From Gnetum montanum (Eukaryota; Streptophyta; Gnetopsida; Gnetales; Gnetaceae): a stretch of DNA of 64,000 nt. Of the stretch, positions 32,133-42,489 are shown piece by piece. Made by a program: the position numbers and the translations under genes. The stretch is from contig MNCI01005245.1 of the NCBI GenBank assembly GCA_015680685.1, positions 93,133-157,132 on the forward strand, read 5' to 3'. The first letter of the stretch is position 1; each line of letters opens with the position of its first letter. The notes under the pieces are model-generated. The model searched no databases, was not told the DNA's origin, and saw nothing but the letters and a program-made list of their open reading frames with translations.

Positions 32133-32985
32133 TGATGAGCAACCATGTAGTCCCTATGCTCAACCATATAAATCATAGGTGTCATGTGTAACATGATCAT
32201 AATCTGTGGATTGAACTAGTAGGCTTCTAAATTATTAATCATTGATTGCATATTGTCATCTTCCCAACTATACTTATGTTGGCCTTAGTTCATATAGTTA
32301 AGTATACTTGAGGCAAATGATAGTTGATGTCATGTGGCCATAGCAAGATAATATTAAAAAATATAGATTTTTTTTTAAAAATTTTGTTCTAATTATTCTA
32401 AGAATAGTGAATACGCTCTAAACTAGCCTAGGCAATGAACATTCATTCCTAATTTATACTACACAGCTTGAACTCATGTGATCATTACTAGGTTATAAAG
32501 TATTTTTTACTAGGGATACGAAGTAAGAGCACTATTGGGATTACTAAATGATACATATTTATGCTCAAAACTAGTCATACTCATTCTACCATATCTAATA
32601 TACGTTTAGAAAGTAAATTATTAGCTAACCATAGGGAAACGTAAAACTTAATCTATATGTACAGAAATATTAAAAAGCACAACAAGGAAAATATAATCTC
32701 AGTTAAAGCATTATAATGAAGGGAAACAATCTTGATCTTTATTGTCATCATGCAAGGTGTCCAGGTACAATACACTCAAATAAAGACTCTATATAGTTGC
32801 TTTAGACCACATTGCAAATACTCGTTGACTATTACGTAAGACTACAAAATTAAATTGCAATAGCTTCGCTACAACTACAATAATGGATGTCATAAATGCA
32901 GTAGGTGGGTTCATATTTATAGGCATTTATGACTATTGCATCAATGTAGTTGAGTTAATGTAGATGCATTAACACAATTGATAAA
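32133..32985 (-). repeat. LTR of the TGATGA Ty3 family
   Basis: Its left end TGATGAGCAACC and following CCCTATGCTCAACCATA match the 3' ends of LTRs at 34,529, 53,923 and 62,648. TATTTATA at 32,914-32,921 is the inverted TATA box at the expected distance. The right end is degraded and is only approximate. Confidence 0.55.
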
Positions 32986-33049
32986 AAGATTGTTCATTTA
33001 ATTTTTGACAAAAGTTAGGTAGAATATAAAGATATTTAAATCATTACTC

Positions 33050-33225
33050 AAATTTGGAATCTCTTACATGCATAAACCTTGTCTAAGCATACGTGTAGCC
33101 ACTTAAAGAGATTAGGTTTTCACTCATCCACTAGGCCTTTTAGAATTGAGCTTAGTGAAATTAGCACTAAGGCTCTAGGTGATGATCCTTAATGCCAAGG
33201 ATCATGATGCAGTCATACACTATTT
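33050..33225 (+). mobile_element. tRNA-derived SINE (family S1)
   Basis: Shares AAAGAGATTAGG, CACTCATCCA and GGTGATGATCCTTA with the inverse complement of 31,775-31,900. Confidence 0.5.
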
Positions 33226-33289
33226 TAGGTCACAATAACAATTGCTAATGTCAATGATTCTAACAAGTAGTGAGGAGTAGTACGTCAAG

Positions 33290-33475
33290 ACTATCTTTTG
33301 AAGTGATAATAAGGTGTTTATTTCTCAATTCATAAGACCTAGGTTCAAGCATGGACACAACCATGTGAAAGAGATTAGGCTTTCCTTCATCTACCAACCC
33401 TCCTAAGATCTTGCCTTGATGGACTGAACATTAAGCCTTTGGATGTTGATCCTTTAGCAAGGAGTGGTACGTAAA
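33290..33475 (+). mobile_element. tRNA-derived SINE (family S1)
   Basis: Has AGACCTAGGTTCAAGC (B box), then GAGATTAGGCTTTCC and GTTGATCCTTTAGC, parallel to the copy just upstream. Confidence 0.5.
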
Positions 33476-33899
33476 TGAGATGTACTAATTCTAAAATGAC
33501 CAATACAAAGACTGCATGATGAAGATAAGGAGGGTTGAAGTCTCCTATATGATTAAAGTAATTACAAAAGTGTTGAAATTGCCTAACTATAAGCCCAAAC
33601 TATTTGAACTATTATCACTACTAGAAAGCACAGAAAAGTAAGAGTGGATCAAACATGCATATGGACAAAGCACTAAGGTGCATAGCAATCTAATACTCAT
33701 TAAGAAGATCATCTTTAAGATGGTGACTTACCATTTAACTGTAACAAGCAAAGCCAATAAGCTTGTATCATTCCATGCATGAGTAGTTACAATTTCCAAA
33801 TGAAGGTTAAGGCTAGTATTCCTCATTTGATATTCTCTAAAATTGAACGCAGATTGATAAAAAAAATAAAAAGTCACAATCTATAGAATACAAACTTGC
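33476..33899. other. No recognised feature
   Basis: AT-rich spacer between a SINE and an LTR fragment, with no coding pattern. Confidence 0.5.
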
Positions 33900-34528
33900 A
33901 TTAGTAATGTTGTTGTTGAAACATCACGATGCAACATCGTAGCCCATGTTGATATGTCACAGATGCAATGTCTCAAACATGTAATTTTCTATAAATACAT
34001 GCTTATTAGCTGCACTTATGACATCATTCAATCAATAGATAGTTAGACCTTTATAGCTTGATTTTGTAGTCTTACCAATAGTCAGCAAGTGTCAACATCA
34101 TGGAGTTGAGTTAGTTGTTCAAAATCTTATATGAGTACATTGCACTTAAACATAATTCATGAACAATAATAAGAATGAGATTAATTTGCTTTCATTATAG
34201 TACTTTGACTTAGTTTAATTTTACCATTTTTAGCATTTAATTTCTATTGTTCTTGTGCTATAATGCTCATGCTTCCATCATATTATAATTACGTGTAAGA
34301 ATGAGTGCAATCTAATCTTAAGCATAAACATGCGTTTACTTGGTAATCCTAGTAGTGGTTCACTTAGTATGCCTTGTAGTGTAAATACTTGATAATCCCA
34401 ACAATAAATTATCTATCTAGGATGCAATAGTAGATTAGAGAATTAGACATTTATTACACTAGGCTAGAATAGGATCTATTTTCATGTTTTAAATAATTAG
34501 AAATTAAATATTATTTACTTATTATAAA
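33900..34528 (+). repeat. LTR fragment, plus orientation
   Basis: Contains palindromic ACGATGCAACATCGT, TATAAATAC at about 33,991 and the block TTGGTAATCCTAGTAG that recurs at 42,010-42,030 inside another LTR of the family. The final part with TCATCA is missing, and an inverted LTR starts directly at 34,529. Confidence 0.45.
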
Positions 34529-35385
34529 TGATGAGTGGCGAGGTACCCCTACACTCAACCATACGAAATGAGCGTAGCACGCGCAATCCGGTCGAAATCT
34601 GCAGACTAAATGCCTACACGCCCCATGGAACACTTGGGGTTAATCATTCATTGTCTTCCCAGACTTACTTGTTGTTGTCACGGTGTATGGTTAAGTAAGT
34701 TCGAGGTATATGATTTTTATATCTTTTATGTGTTTTTCTCCTATGCTATGAGGTGAAGGGTTGAGAAAACTAACTAACTCTAACTAATGTCCTAAGTATA
34801 AATTAACTAGCATCAGCATCCATTCCCATTTACCGTATACACCCTGAACTATGCAACTGTGGCTACCAAATGCCAATCATTACTGAGATTACCATATGTA
34901 ACGCACGTGCTCGAAGTGGTCGTACTGAGGCACTTAACTAGCCTAAACATGATGAGCAGCCAATTCCTTAACTAGCCGTACACATCCGTAGATGCTCGTA
35001 ATCAAGTCATACTCATCCCGCATTCTAGGAGTTGAGGGTGAGAGAGACTAATCGCGATGAGTAGCCGATTCCTTGATTAGCTGTACACATTCGTCAATGC
35101 TCGTAATCAAGTCGTACTCATGCCGCGCTAATGTAGGTAATAAATAACAGGTAAGAAATAACATGTAATAAATCCTATTCCATGCATTGCAAGGTTTATC
35201 CACAAAGCTCGTCTTTATTGTTGTACACAACTTGCGTTCAAGTACAAAGCTACTCGAATAAAGATCCATTCACTTGGGGACTCCTACTGCGGGCACATGG
35301 AAAATATTCTATCTTTGGAGTGATCAAACTACCAGAGTTTCCCTACTTTTAGCCTAGGATGGGAAATAAAGGGAGTGCCGCCTCT

Positions 35386-35393
35386 TATTTATA
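35386..35393 (-). promoter_or_regulatory. LTR TATA box
   Basis: TATAAATA on the minus strand, directly downstream of the palindrome cluster. Confidence 0.5.
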
Positions 35394-35410
35394 GATTTGG
35401 CGATGAACCA

Positions 35411-35479
35411 CGATATCGTGTACGCGATATTGCAGGGGATGACGCGATATCGCGGTGCATGCGATATCGCGTCTCATCA
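35411..35479 (-). promoter_or_regulatory. GATATC palindrome cluster in LTR
   Basis: CGATATCG, GCGATATTGC, GCGATATCGC and GCGATATCGC within 65 bp, upstream of the TATA box. Four of four are centred on ATAT. Confidence 0.6.
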
Positions 35480-35599
35480 GTAATATGGAGTTGGTACATG
35501 AAAAATGTGGAGAATATGCAAATATTATTAAAGGGAAAACCATGCAAAATAACTCTGAAAACCAGAAGAAATAGAGGATACCAAACCTAGAAACAGGAC

Positions 35600-36490
35600 A
35601 AAACACCATTCAATAATTGGAAAGAAGGGAAGAAGAAAATAAGGATATGGGCTCAACTGCAAATCATAAGTATCAATGTGATGTTTGCCTATATGATCAC
35701 CCCAAAGGCCAATGCCCAATCTTGTCACATCTACATGAGCATTGGGGAAGAATGTTACATCCAAATTTTGTATAGAAGCACCGTGTTCAATCGTAGTGGC
35801 AAAACCCCCAATTGTGGGGGAGGGCATCGCCAAACTGGCCACACCCTTCGTATCACCCGAAACCAAATTCAACACCCTATTTCTCCAACTGGATCAACAT
35901 CCTCTACTTCACCTCATCGTTATTACTCTCCTGAGTATCATCAATCCATGTCCTCCCCTACAGGGTCACCACCCATGTTCCTTCCATCCCTCCTTACTCT
36001 CAATATTCTCATCCTTCACCTCCTTCTAGATTGCCACCAGCTGTACCAAAAGGTTTTGCACCACAGCACCAACCAACGAACATTACTTGTGCTACTATTA
36101 TCAATAGCACTAGGAGTCCTCCACAACGTTGAAAGTGTCCTTTCTTTAGGCATGATTGTAGAGAGATACAACACGGTTCTAAAACCACTGCATCCTCCAA
36201 CTCAGCGCAAGCCCAACATTGTGATGCACCTTCCTCTTCAAGCACAATGCCTCCTGTTACCTTCTCTGGGCCACCAATTAACACGCCATAGTGGGTCAGC
36301 ACCTTATCACATGATCACATCTTATAATCTGCCCCACTATGCCTACTTTAATCAAGTGTGTGAAGCCCAATTTGGGTACATTCCTGCCACCACACCAAAA
36401 GACACCTAATGGTTTGGATATGATTGAACCCCAATATTTCCAACATGCATGGATCCAAATTTTCCATTTATTAATTCTCGCCATGATTAA
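35600..36490 (+). pseudogene. Ty3 gag C-terminal fragment, proline-rich
   Basis: Encodes KYQCDVCLYDHPKGQCP, a CX2CX3HX4C knuckle, at about 35,670, then a Pro/Ser/His/Tyr-rich stretch over 243 codons, then a second His/Cys-type segment. It matches 43,860-44,870 (CDIYQYEHPNDYC; PKDTQWLG). The gag N-terminal domain is absent here. Confidence 0.55.
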
Positions 36491-37250
36491 AGGTTTAGTT
36501 ATGGGGGATACCCCCATTCTGACAAGCAGAATTAGTAAATGTTTTTTCTTTTCTTTGGTCTTACAATTTTTTATTTTTTGTTTTCTAATTCTTCGTTTTT
36601 CAATTTGTTGTTTTATCTTTTTGAGGGTAATCTCATCTGTGAATAAAATACTCATGTAACTAGTCAGTTGAGGCATTGTTCTATGTTATCAAGTCACAAG
36701 TGAGTAATTATTTGGACAGTGAGCCCAGAACATCTACCAACCCATTCTATTAATAAGAGGTTCTTTCTCTAGGGATGATGATATTATTGTTATCATAAAA
36801 ACTTAAAGTAAGCTTTGTATCCATTATGCCTAGAGTGAAGAGTGATGAACTAAGAGGGAATGACAAGGGTGGGACATCAAGGGGACTTGTGGATTCTCTT
36901 TGGTGACATCTGTATGTGCTATCATGCAGCTTGGTTGTACTAAGATCCTTGTAGATCTAATGAAAAATGGGAGTAAGAGTTGTAATAAAGGCACTCAATA
37001 AAGGAACTTGATGCTATTTTGAAGGGTCCCACTAAAAAGACATGCACCCATGCCTGAAGGTTGGTGGCTTCTCTGGATCACTGTTGGGAAAGACAAAGTG
37101 CAAAAGTGGCTAGAAGAAAAAAAGAAAAGAAAGAAGAGAAACAGAAAAAAAAAGATCAAGAAAAACATGTTGTATACAAATTCAAATCACTTCTCCCTTA
37201 CACAAAATGCCAAGTGATCGTATACTTTGCTGTCATGATACTCTTATGGT
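36491..37250 (+). other. 3' non-coding part of the gag-only element
   Basis: Matches the region around 46,270-47,230 in fragments: TTTAGTTATGGGGGATA (like TTTAGTCATGGGGGAGA), AATAAGAGGT and CCCATGCCTGAAGG. A purine-rich GGGGGAT tract lies at 36,503. No coding pattern. Confidence 0.5.
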
Positions 37251-37911
37251 TGTCTATCATTGGGATGAAATAATGCAATGTCACTGATCAGAGGTATGGA
37301 CTTGGTTTTGATCTTGGAGCAAAGGGCTAATGGTACTTTAATCATGCACAACACTTAGGATTCATTGTGCCCAGGGTAAGTTAATTCACGTCTTGATCTT
37401 TGCAATCCCTTTTACAATTTGTCTCATCTCATGGTCTAGGTAGTTCTAACTTATGTCTTGTGTGGCATAGAATTTGTACCTCATAATGGTGGTACTTAAC
37501 ATGTGTGTGTTTTGTTGCATAGGTGTGGATTGCATTTAACCCTTTTAGTGCCTATGAACATTTGAAGGCATGGTTACACAAGGGTATGATAGGTTGGAAC
37601 CTGCTTTGGGGAGGACCCAGTTGCGTAACTTTTGTAATTCATACTCATTGCACACCACCACACCATCTCCTACCCTCCAAGTCTTCCATTGTTGAATCTA
37701 TTCTTTCCTTTGCCATTATTTTAACCGAATGTTCCTTAGAATCACTACATGTCCTTTTTCGTCACCTTTTTCAAGAACTTCATTGTATAACTCCACTCGA
37801 TTACGCTTTTGGTGCCTTAATTTCCACTTGACATTACCCTAGACCTTTCAAATCTACCTCAAATCCTTCATTTTTGGCTATAAAAATTCAAAAATCATTA
37901 ATTTTACTAAG
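37251..37911. other. No recognised feature
   Basis: A 102-codon open stretch at 37,523-37,831 has no family resemblance that I can see and no splice partners. I treat it as chance or decayed element sequence. Confidence 0.4.
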
Positions 37912-38015
37912 TACCCTATTTTGGATAAGATGTAATATTGGGTACCCAATATCGGGTCTGACACGATATTAGGTACCTGATATCGAGTCTGACATGATAT
38001 CGGGTACCTGATATT
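37912..38015 (+). promoter_or_regulatory. GATATCGGGTACC palindrome cluster
   Basis: At least five related units in 90 bp: AATATTGGGTACCCAATATC, CGATATTAGGTACC, GATATCGAG, GATATCGGGTACC and GATATTACATC. TATAAAA follows at 38,021. It has the same layout as the LTR U3 clusters. Confidence 0.6.
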
Positions 38016-38020
38016 ACATC

Positions 38021-38027
38021 TATAAAA
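38021..38027 (+). promoter_or_regulatory. TATA box of the 38-kb element
   Basis: TATAAAA just after the palindrome cluster, about 535 bp before the ORF start. Confidence 0.5.
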
Positions 38028-38291
38028 ACTATATATATGCGGCCCCTCTGTGCTACAGAAGTTATTTTCAACAGTAGATGCAAGGGAAGTTGTTCAAGTT
38101 TTCTTTCATGATCTTTAGCAATTCCAAAAACTAAATTCAACCATCAATATTTGGCTTGTTAACGTTCTGATTTCTTTTTTGATTGAACCTAATTAAACCT
38201 AGAGTGTTTAACTTAGTCGTGGGGGAGGGGTACAATAGAATTTGTGCATAACTTTTTCAAAATTTGCTATCACCCGAAGGATATCATCGAG

Positions 38292-38555
38292 GTAAGTACT
38301 CTTAAGAAATATTAAAAAAATCATACCAAACTAATTTTCCTCCTTCACCCAAATCATTTAAATTATTATAGGAGTCACCTAAGTAGATCAGGCCTGACAT
38401 TAAAACTTTTTAGGGGAACTTCCTTGAAAAATTTCTAACTTTGAAATCACATTAAGCAAAGAATTGAATCCTTTATTAAAGGCAATGAGTAAGGTATGAG
38501 GTAATTGAATTTCTTTAAATAAACTTACTAACAATCAATCTTTGTGTGATTACAG
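38292..38555 (+). other. Candidate 5' UTR intron
   Basis: ATCGAG/GTAAGT donor and GATTACAG acceptor. The acceptor abuts the ATA that replaces the start codon. The minus-strand homologue has an acceptor-like ATCATAG directly before its ATG at 57,866. Confidence 0.45.
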
Positions 38556-41400
38556 ATAGCCCCTAAACAAGGACAATAGAGAGAATCTTCTCAAGGTGTA
38601 GCCAAACGCTTGAGAAGAGGCTGAGGCGAAGGACCTCATGCGAAACATGCAGAACAGGAGGCACAATCATTCAACATCGATCAAGAAACCCTTATCACTA
38701 CAAAGTCTGGTCAAGCAAAAGGTGGAGAGGTTAGGGCACCAGAACAAGGACAACACCTCACATTATTGCTAGAATGTGTTCAAGCCATTCGGAAAAGGTC
38801 CATATCCACTGAGGTGATTGTGAAACTTAATTTTTGGCCTTTTACCAAATGCGCCCCTAAACCAGTCAAGGATCAACTCAAGGGATCTCCACTATGGCCT
38901 ATCTTTTCAGAAAGTGGAGAATGTTATTTGGGTGAAATCTATCAATTTTGGCATAATAAGGAGGAAGGAACCACTGTCGATATTGGTGGAATTTTAGTTA
39001 ACTTCTCCATAAAGGCCATTGCAGAAGTTCTGAATCTTCCAAATACAAGGCCTAAAGTTGCTCATTTGTCCACTCACTTTGATGCAGATGCCAGAAAAGT
39101 ATGGTTAAAAAGGACGTACGACAAGNGACTTTGATGCAGATGCCAGAAAAGTATGGTTAAAAAGGACGTACGACAAGGAAGACATGACATATGGAGAACT
39201 AACCCTTGAAGAGAGAATTTACTTAAAAATTGACACTTATCACATTTTCCCAATGAAGGGGTTGAACAAAATTTCTACCTATCGGCCAGAGGAAGTGCAA
39301 TTTTGATGGGCAAGGTTGATGCCAATTTTCCCCATTTGTATTTAACAAAAATAGTAAGGCGGTTTGAAGAACGAAAGATAGGAAAGTTCACACTGCCATT
39401 TCTATGTCTAATCAAGAAGCTGTGCCGACATGTTGGAATTCTAGGGTACACCAATGACATCCTCAGAAAAGCTCAAAATGCTTCATATGCTGAGTTACTT
39501 AAGCCACCAGCACTAAGAAAAGATGTTGGTAAGACATTGGAGCTTGAACAAGAACAGACAGTTGGGCCCACTACACCTCAAACAATAGGGCCTAGCCAAC
39601 TTCTAGACATAAGGCTTAGCCAACAATAAGTAGCAGGGCCTAGCACGTAGCCCATAGGCCAGCAGGACTAGCAACCACCACCGTCATCGCAAGATTACCG
39701 ACCGTTGATGAGCCATCTCAGGGCCATTGTAGAGATGGTCAATTGGGAAAGTAGGGATGGGGCCAATCTCTTCAAGGTGATCGATGATGCTATATAGTCC
39801 ACCATATCAATTAATCGTACAAGGGGTGAGGTCTCAATTCAAATAGGAGGAGGAGAATTGCGTTGGTCACAACAGATCTCTAGAAATGCTGCATCATTCC
39901 AAGTACAATTAGAAACTAGTGAAGGTGCCACAATGGTGGTCATATAGCACTAGGATGTAGTTAGAGGAGCAGAGGTGGTCGCAGACCACATCAAAGAATC
40001 ATTTAACATCCCTGTGATCACAGACCACCGACAGATTTCATAGGAGCACATGAGGATGCTTTGGATCGCTTGCTACAAACAAGACAAGTAATGATGTCCT
40101 TGTTTGACATTCCCCAAGATGTCATAATGGCAAAGTTAGACATCATTTTCAAGAAAAGCTGATCATGGTTGAAGTTAGGGTCAAACATGCAGAAGATGAG
40201 TTGTGAAGACTCCAAGAAAAGTTTGTTGCCCTACAAGCTAAACAGTGGGATCTGTCCCAACTTATTGTAGTTGATCAGTTAAAATCATTTAGGATAGAGC
40301 AGTTAAATAAACTATTAGTGGAGAATAAAAGGGTGGTAATGGAAAAAGAGAAGGTTGATTGGGATGCTTCAAAAGCACAAGCTTAGACATATTCACATGC
40401 AAAAGTACTCAAGGCCTTACAAGAAGAGAATAAACTCCTTGCTATCGAAAATCTTTAGCTGATGACAGTTGAAAAATAGAAGAATCTTCTCAAGAAAAGT
40501 TTCCAACAAATGCAAGAACAACTAATAAGAGTTAACCAAGACATAAGTTGCTTAGCTTGAGAGAATAGAACCATCTTAATGGAGGAGGTACGTGCCATCC
40601 GATGGAAGATGGCCATTGAAATAAGTGCATGGTAAAATGAGGCTAAGTAACATGAAAAATTAAAGGAACACTTCCACGATTAGGTGGGGATGTATAAGGA
40701 GATCATTGAAAAAGAGATCTACATGGCGAAGGACCACCTTAATTCTTTTAGTGCTCAACACATTGATTGGCGAGCCATATTGGATACTTATGCCTTCGTC
40801 CACCAAGCAGAATTAAAAAGCAGGGACTTGTAGATCCAGGATTTCACAAAATACATGGAGTCGGCAAATCTGTGGTATGCCAACTTGGCCATGTTAACAG
40901 CAGGGTGTCCAAGAACTATGCTAGAGAAGTAGGTAGCTGCGACCTATGCCAAATATGAGACAGAATTTGCTGAACTCAAGAAGACATTGCAAAGACTAGA
41001 GGTAGCAAACTCTGAACTGGAGGTGGTAAAGGCTAGCTACCAAGGCCAAAAGGATGTAGTAGTAGAATTGGCTCAATAGCTTATAGACTATCAGGAATTC
41101 AAAGACAAAGCTAAAGCCTATGAGGAGGAGTGATGACTTTTTGTGGCATGGTATGTCAAAGCCAATCAAACATTTTTGCACCTACCATGTCCATGGGAAG
41201 TGCCAATGCCATCAAACATTGAAACATCAGCATAGACGACACATGATCCTTAGATTGAGGAGGGAAAACTTCAAGTGCTCCTTCAAAAGTATCCATTTCA
41301 GAAGCCTAGAGCACCGGATAAAGGAAAGAAGCCCATGGAGGAGCCACTGTCACCAAGAACCACATGAGTTTCAAAAAAAATTTGTATTGGTGTCTAGATT
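38556..41400 (+). pseudogene. Gag-like coiled-coil ORF of a non-autonomous LTR element
   Basis: The start codon is ATA where the minus-strand homologue has ATG (APKQ follows in both). The N-terminal globular part (about 38,770-39,500) contains LNFWPFTKCAPKPVKD, GSPLWPIFSESGECYLGEI, LNLPNTRPK and IGKFTLPFLCLIKKLCRHVG. This resembles what databases call a putative plant transposon protein domain. From about 40,150 to 41,110 it is a long coiled coil rich in Glu, Lys and Gln. It ends near QKPRAPDKGKKPMEEPLSP. Stops are scattered. I infer a structural protein of a gag-only retrotransposon. Confidence 0.6.
39076..39177 (+). repeat. 50-bp exact duplication around an N (assembly artefact)
   Basis: ACTTTGATGCAGATG through ACGACAAG occurs at 39,076-39,125 and again at 39,128-39,177, separated only by N and G. 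Such exact repetition at an N points to an unmerged contig overlap. Reading from the second copy continues the ORF into EDMTYGELTLEERI. Confidence 0.9.
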
Positions 41401-41507
41401 TTGTTTTGTCTAGTCCCACACTGTGGCATGAAATAATCCATAGTCATTCAATAATCAAATGAACTTGTTCCTCATTTTGTTTGACTTAAGGATGAGCTTT
41501 TATTTAG

Positions 41508-41518
41508 TTGTGGGGGTA
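41508..41518 (+). other. Polypurine tract
   Basis: TTGTGGGGGTA directly before the LTR start TGATGAATAATGG. The same tract, inverted, adjoins the LTR at 63,486. Confidence 0.7.
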
Positions 41519-42363
41519 TGATGAATAATGGTTTGCCAGGCCTCGGTACACAATATTGGGTATGCAATATCGCAGCTTGGGTACGATATCATGATTCTTG
41601 TATTAGCCTATAAATATAGCACTCAGGTACATGGGGAGGAGGCATTAGAATCATTAGGAGTCTTGAGTCTTTTGGGTCAAGTCTTTTATCAATCTTTAGT
41701 TCTTTTCCCAAGTGTATGCCCATAGTGTGATGCTTGTAATTGTACGTAACCTTTGTTTGAGTGTGACATACTTGGACACGCACACGATTGGTAATAAAGA
41801 TTGAGATTACTCCATCATTGTAGCATTCACTTAGCTTTTAATTATTTAATTGTTAATTAATTATTGTTGTTTTCTTAGTTAATATTTATTTTATCATCAT
41901 TTACTATTCCTTTTGTTAACATGGAATGAGTATATCCTAATCACAAATATTTAAGTGTAACTACATGGTAACCCAATAGCGTATCAAGTAGTGTCTTGAG
42001 TGATGTGCACTTGGTAATCCTATAAGTAGTACACGAAATCCAAGATGCATATGGATGATTAGGGATGGATGCTCATCACACTTAGGCTAGCTTAGATTTT
42101 ATTTTCTATTACTTATTAGCTTAATTAAGTTATTTCTCATTGTCCTTAGGAGTAGCATAGTAGTAGAAACCACATCATACACCTCACTCTGGACTAAACC
42201 ATACGTGACAAAGCAAATACTAGTTCATGTGGGAAGACAGTGAACTACGATCAACGTATAGTTGTCTAGGTGCCACAACTAGTCCGTCCATAGAGTTTGA
42301 CCGGATCACGCATACACGCTTGTATTTGTATGGTTTATTGTAGGGGTACCTCCCCACTCATCA
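41519..42363 (+). repeat. Shared LTR of the TGATGA Ty3 family
   Basis: Starts TGATGAATAATGG after a polypurine tract and ends CCACTCATCA before a primer-binding site. So it serves as 3' LTR of the element to the left and 5' LTR of the element to the right. TATAAATA is at 41,609-41,616. Its end matches, inverted, the LTRs at 34,529, 53,923 and 62,648. Confidence 0.8.
41545..41596 (+). promoter_or_regulatory. GATATC-type palindrome cluster
   Basis: CAATATTGGGTA, GCAATATCGC and GTACGATATC in 50 bp, just upstream of TATAAATA. Confidence 0.5.
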
Positions 42364-42364
42364 T

Positions 42365-42382
42365 TAGCATCATTACCAGGAA
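42365..42382 (+). other. Primer-binding site, tRNA-Asp type (decayed)
   Basis: TAGCATCATTACCAGGAA one base after the LTR. It aligns over 18 bases to the tRNA-Asp site TGGCGCCGTTGCCGGGGA with only G-to-A and C-to-T differences. Athila-type Ty3 elements use this primer. Confidence 0.6.
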
Positions 42383-42489
42383 TGGTGCTAGTGATCTAGA
42401 TTAGTTATATTATAAATGATCATTGTAAAAGTATTAACAATTTATCTTTTAGGAAAAATTAATATTTAGTCTCATACATATTATTAACT

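Larger units (their letters stand above)
34529..35479 (-). repeat. Solo LTR of the TGATGA Ty3 family
   Basis: TGATGAGTGGCG at the left and GTCTCATCA at the right give the inverted TGATGA/TCATCA ends. TATTTATA (35,386-35,393) and the GATATC palindromes (35,411-35,479) mark U3 in minus orientation. Neither a polypurine tract nor a primer site adjoins it, so it is probably solo. No target duplication is visible. Confidence 0.65.

Noticed and set aside
35678-36409. Proline-rich 243-codon ORF as a cell-wall protein gene
   Set aside because: Its flanks and knuckle match the retrotransposon gag tail at 43.9-44.9 kb; it has no signal peptide or regular repeat.
37523-37831. 102-codon ORF as a host gene
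   Set aside because: Cys/His-rich but without a recognised motif, splice partners or a homologue elsewhere in the window.
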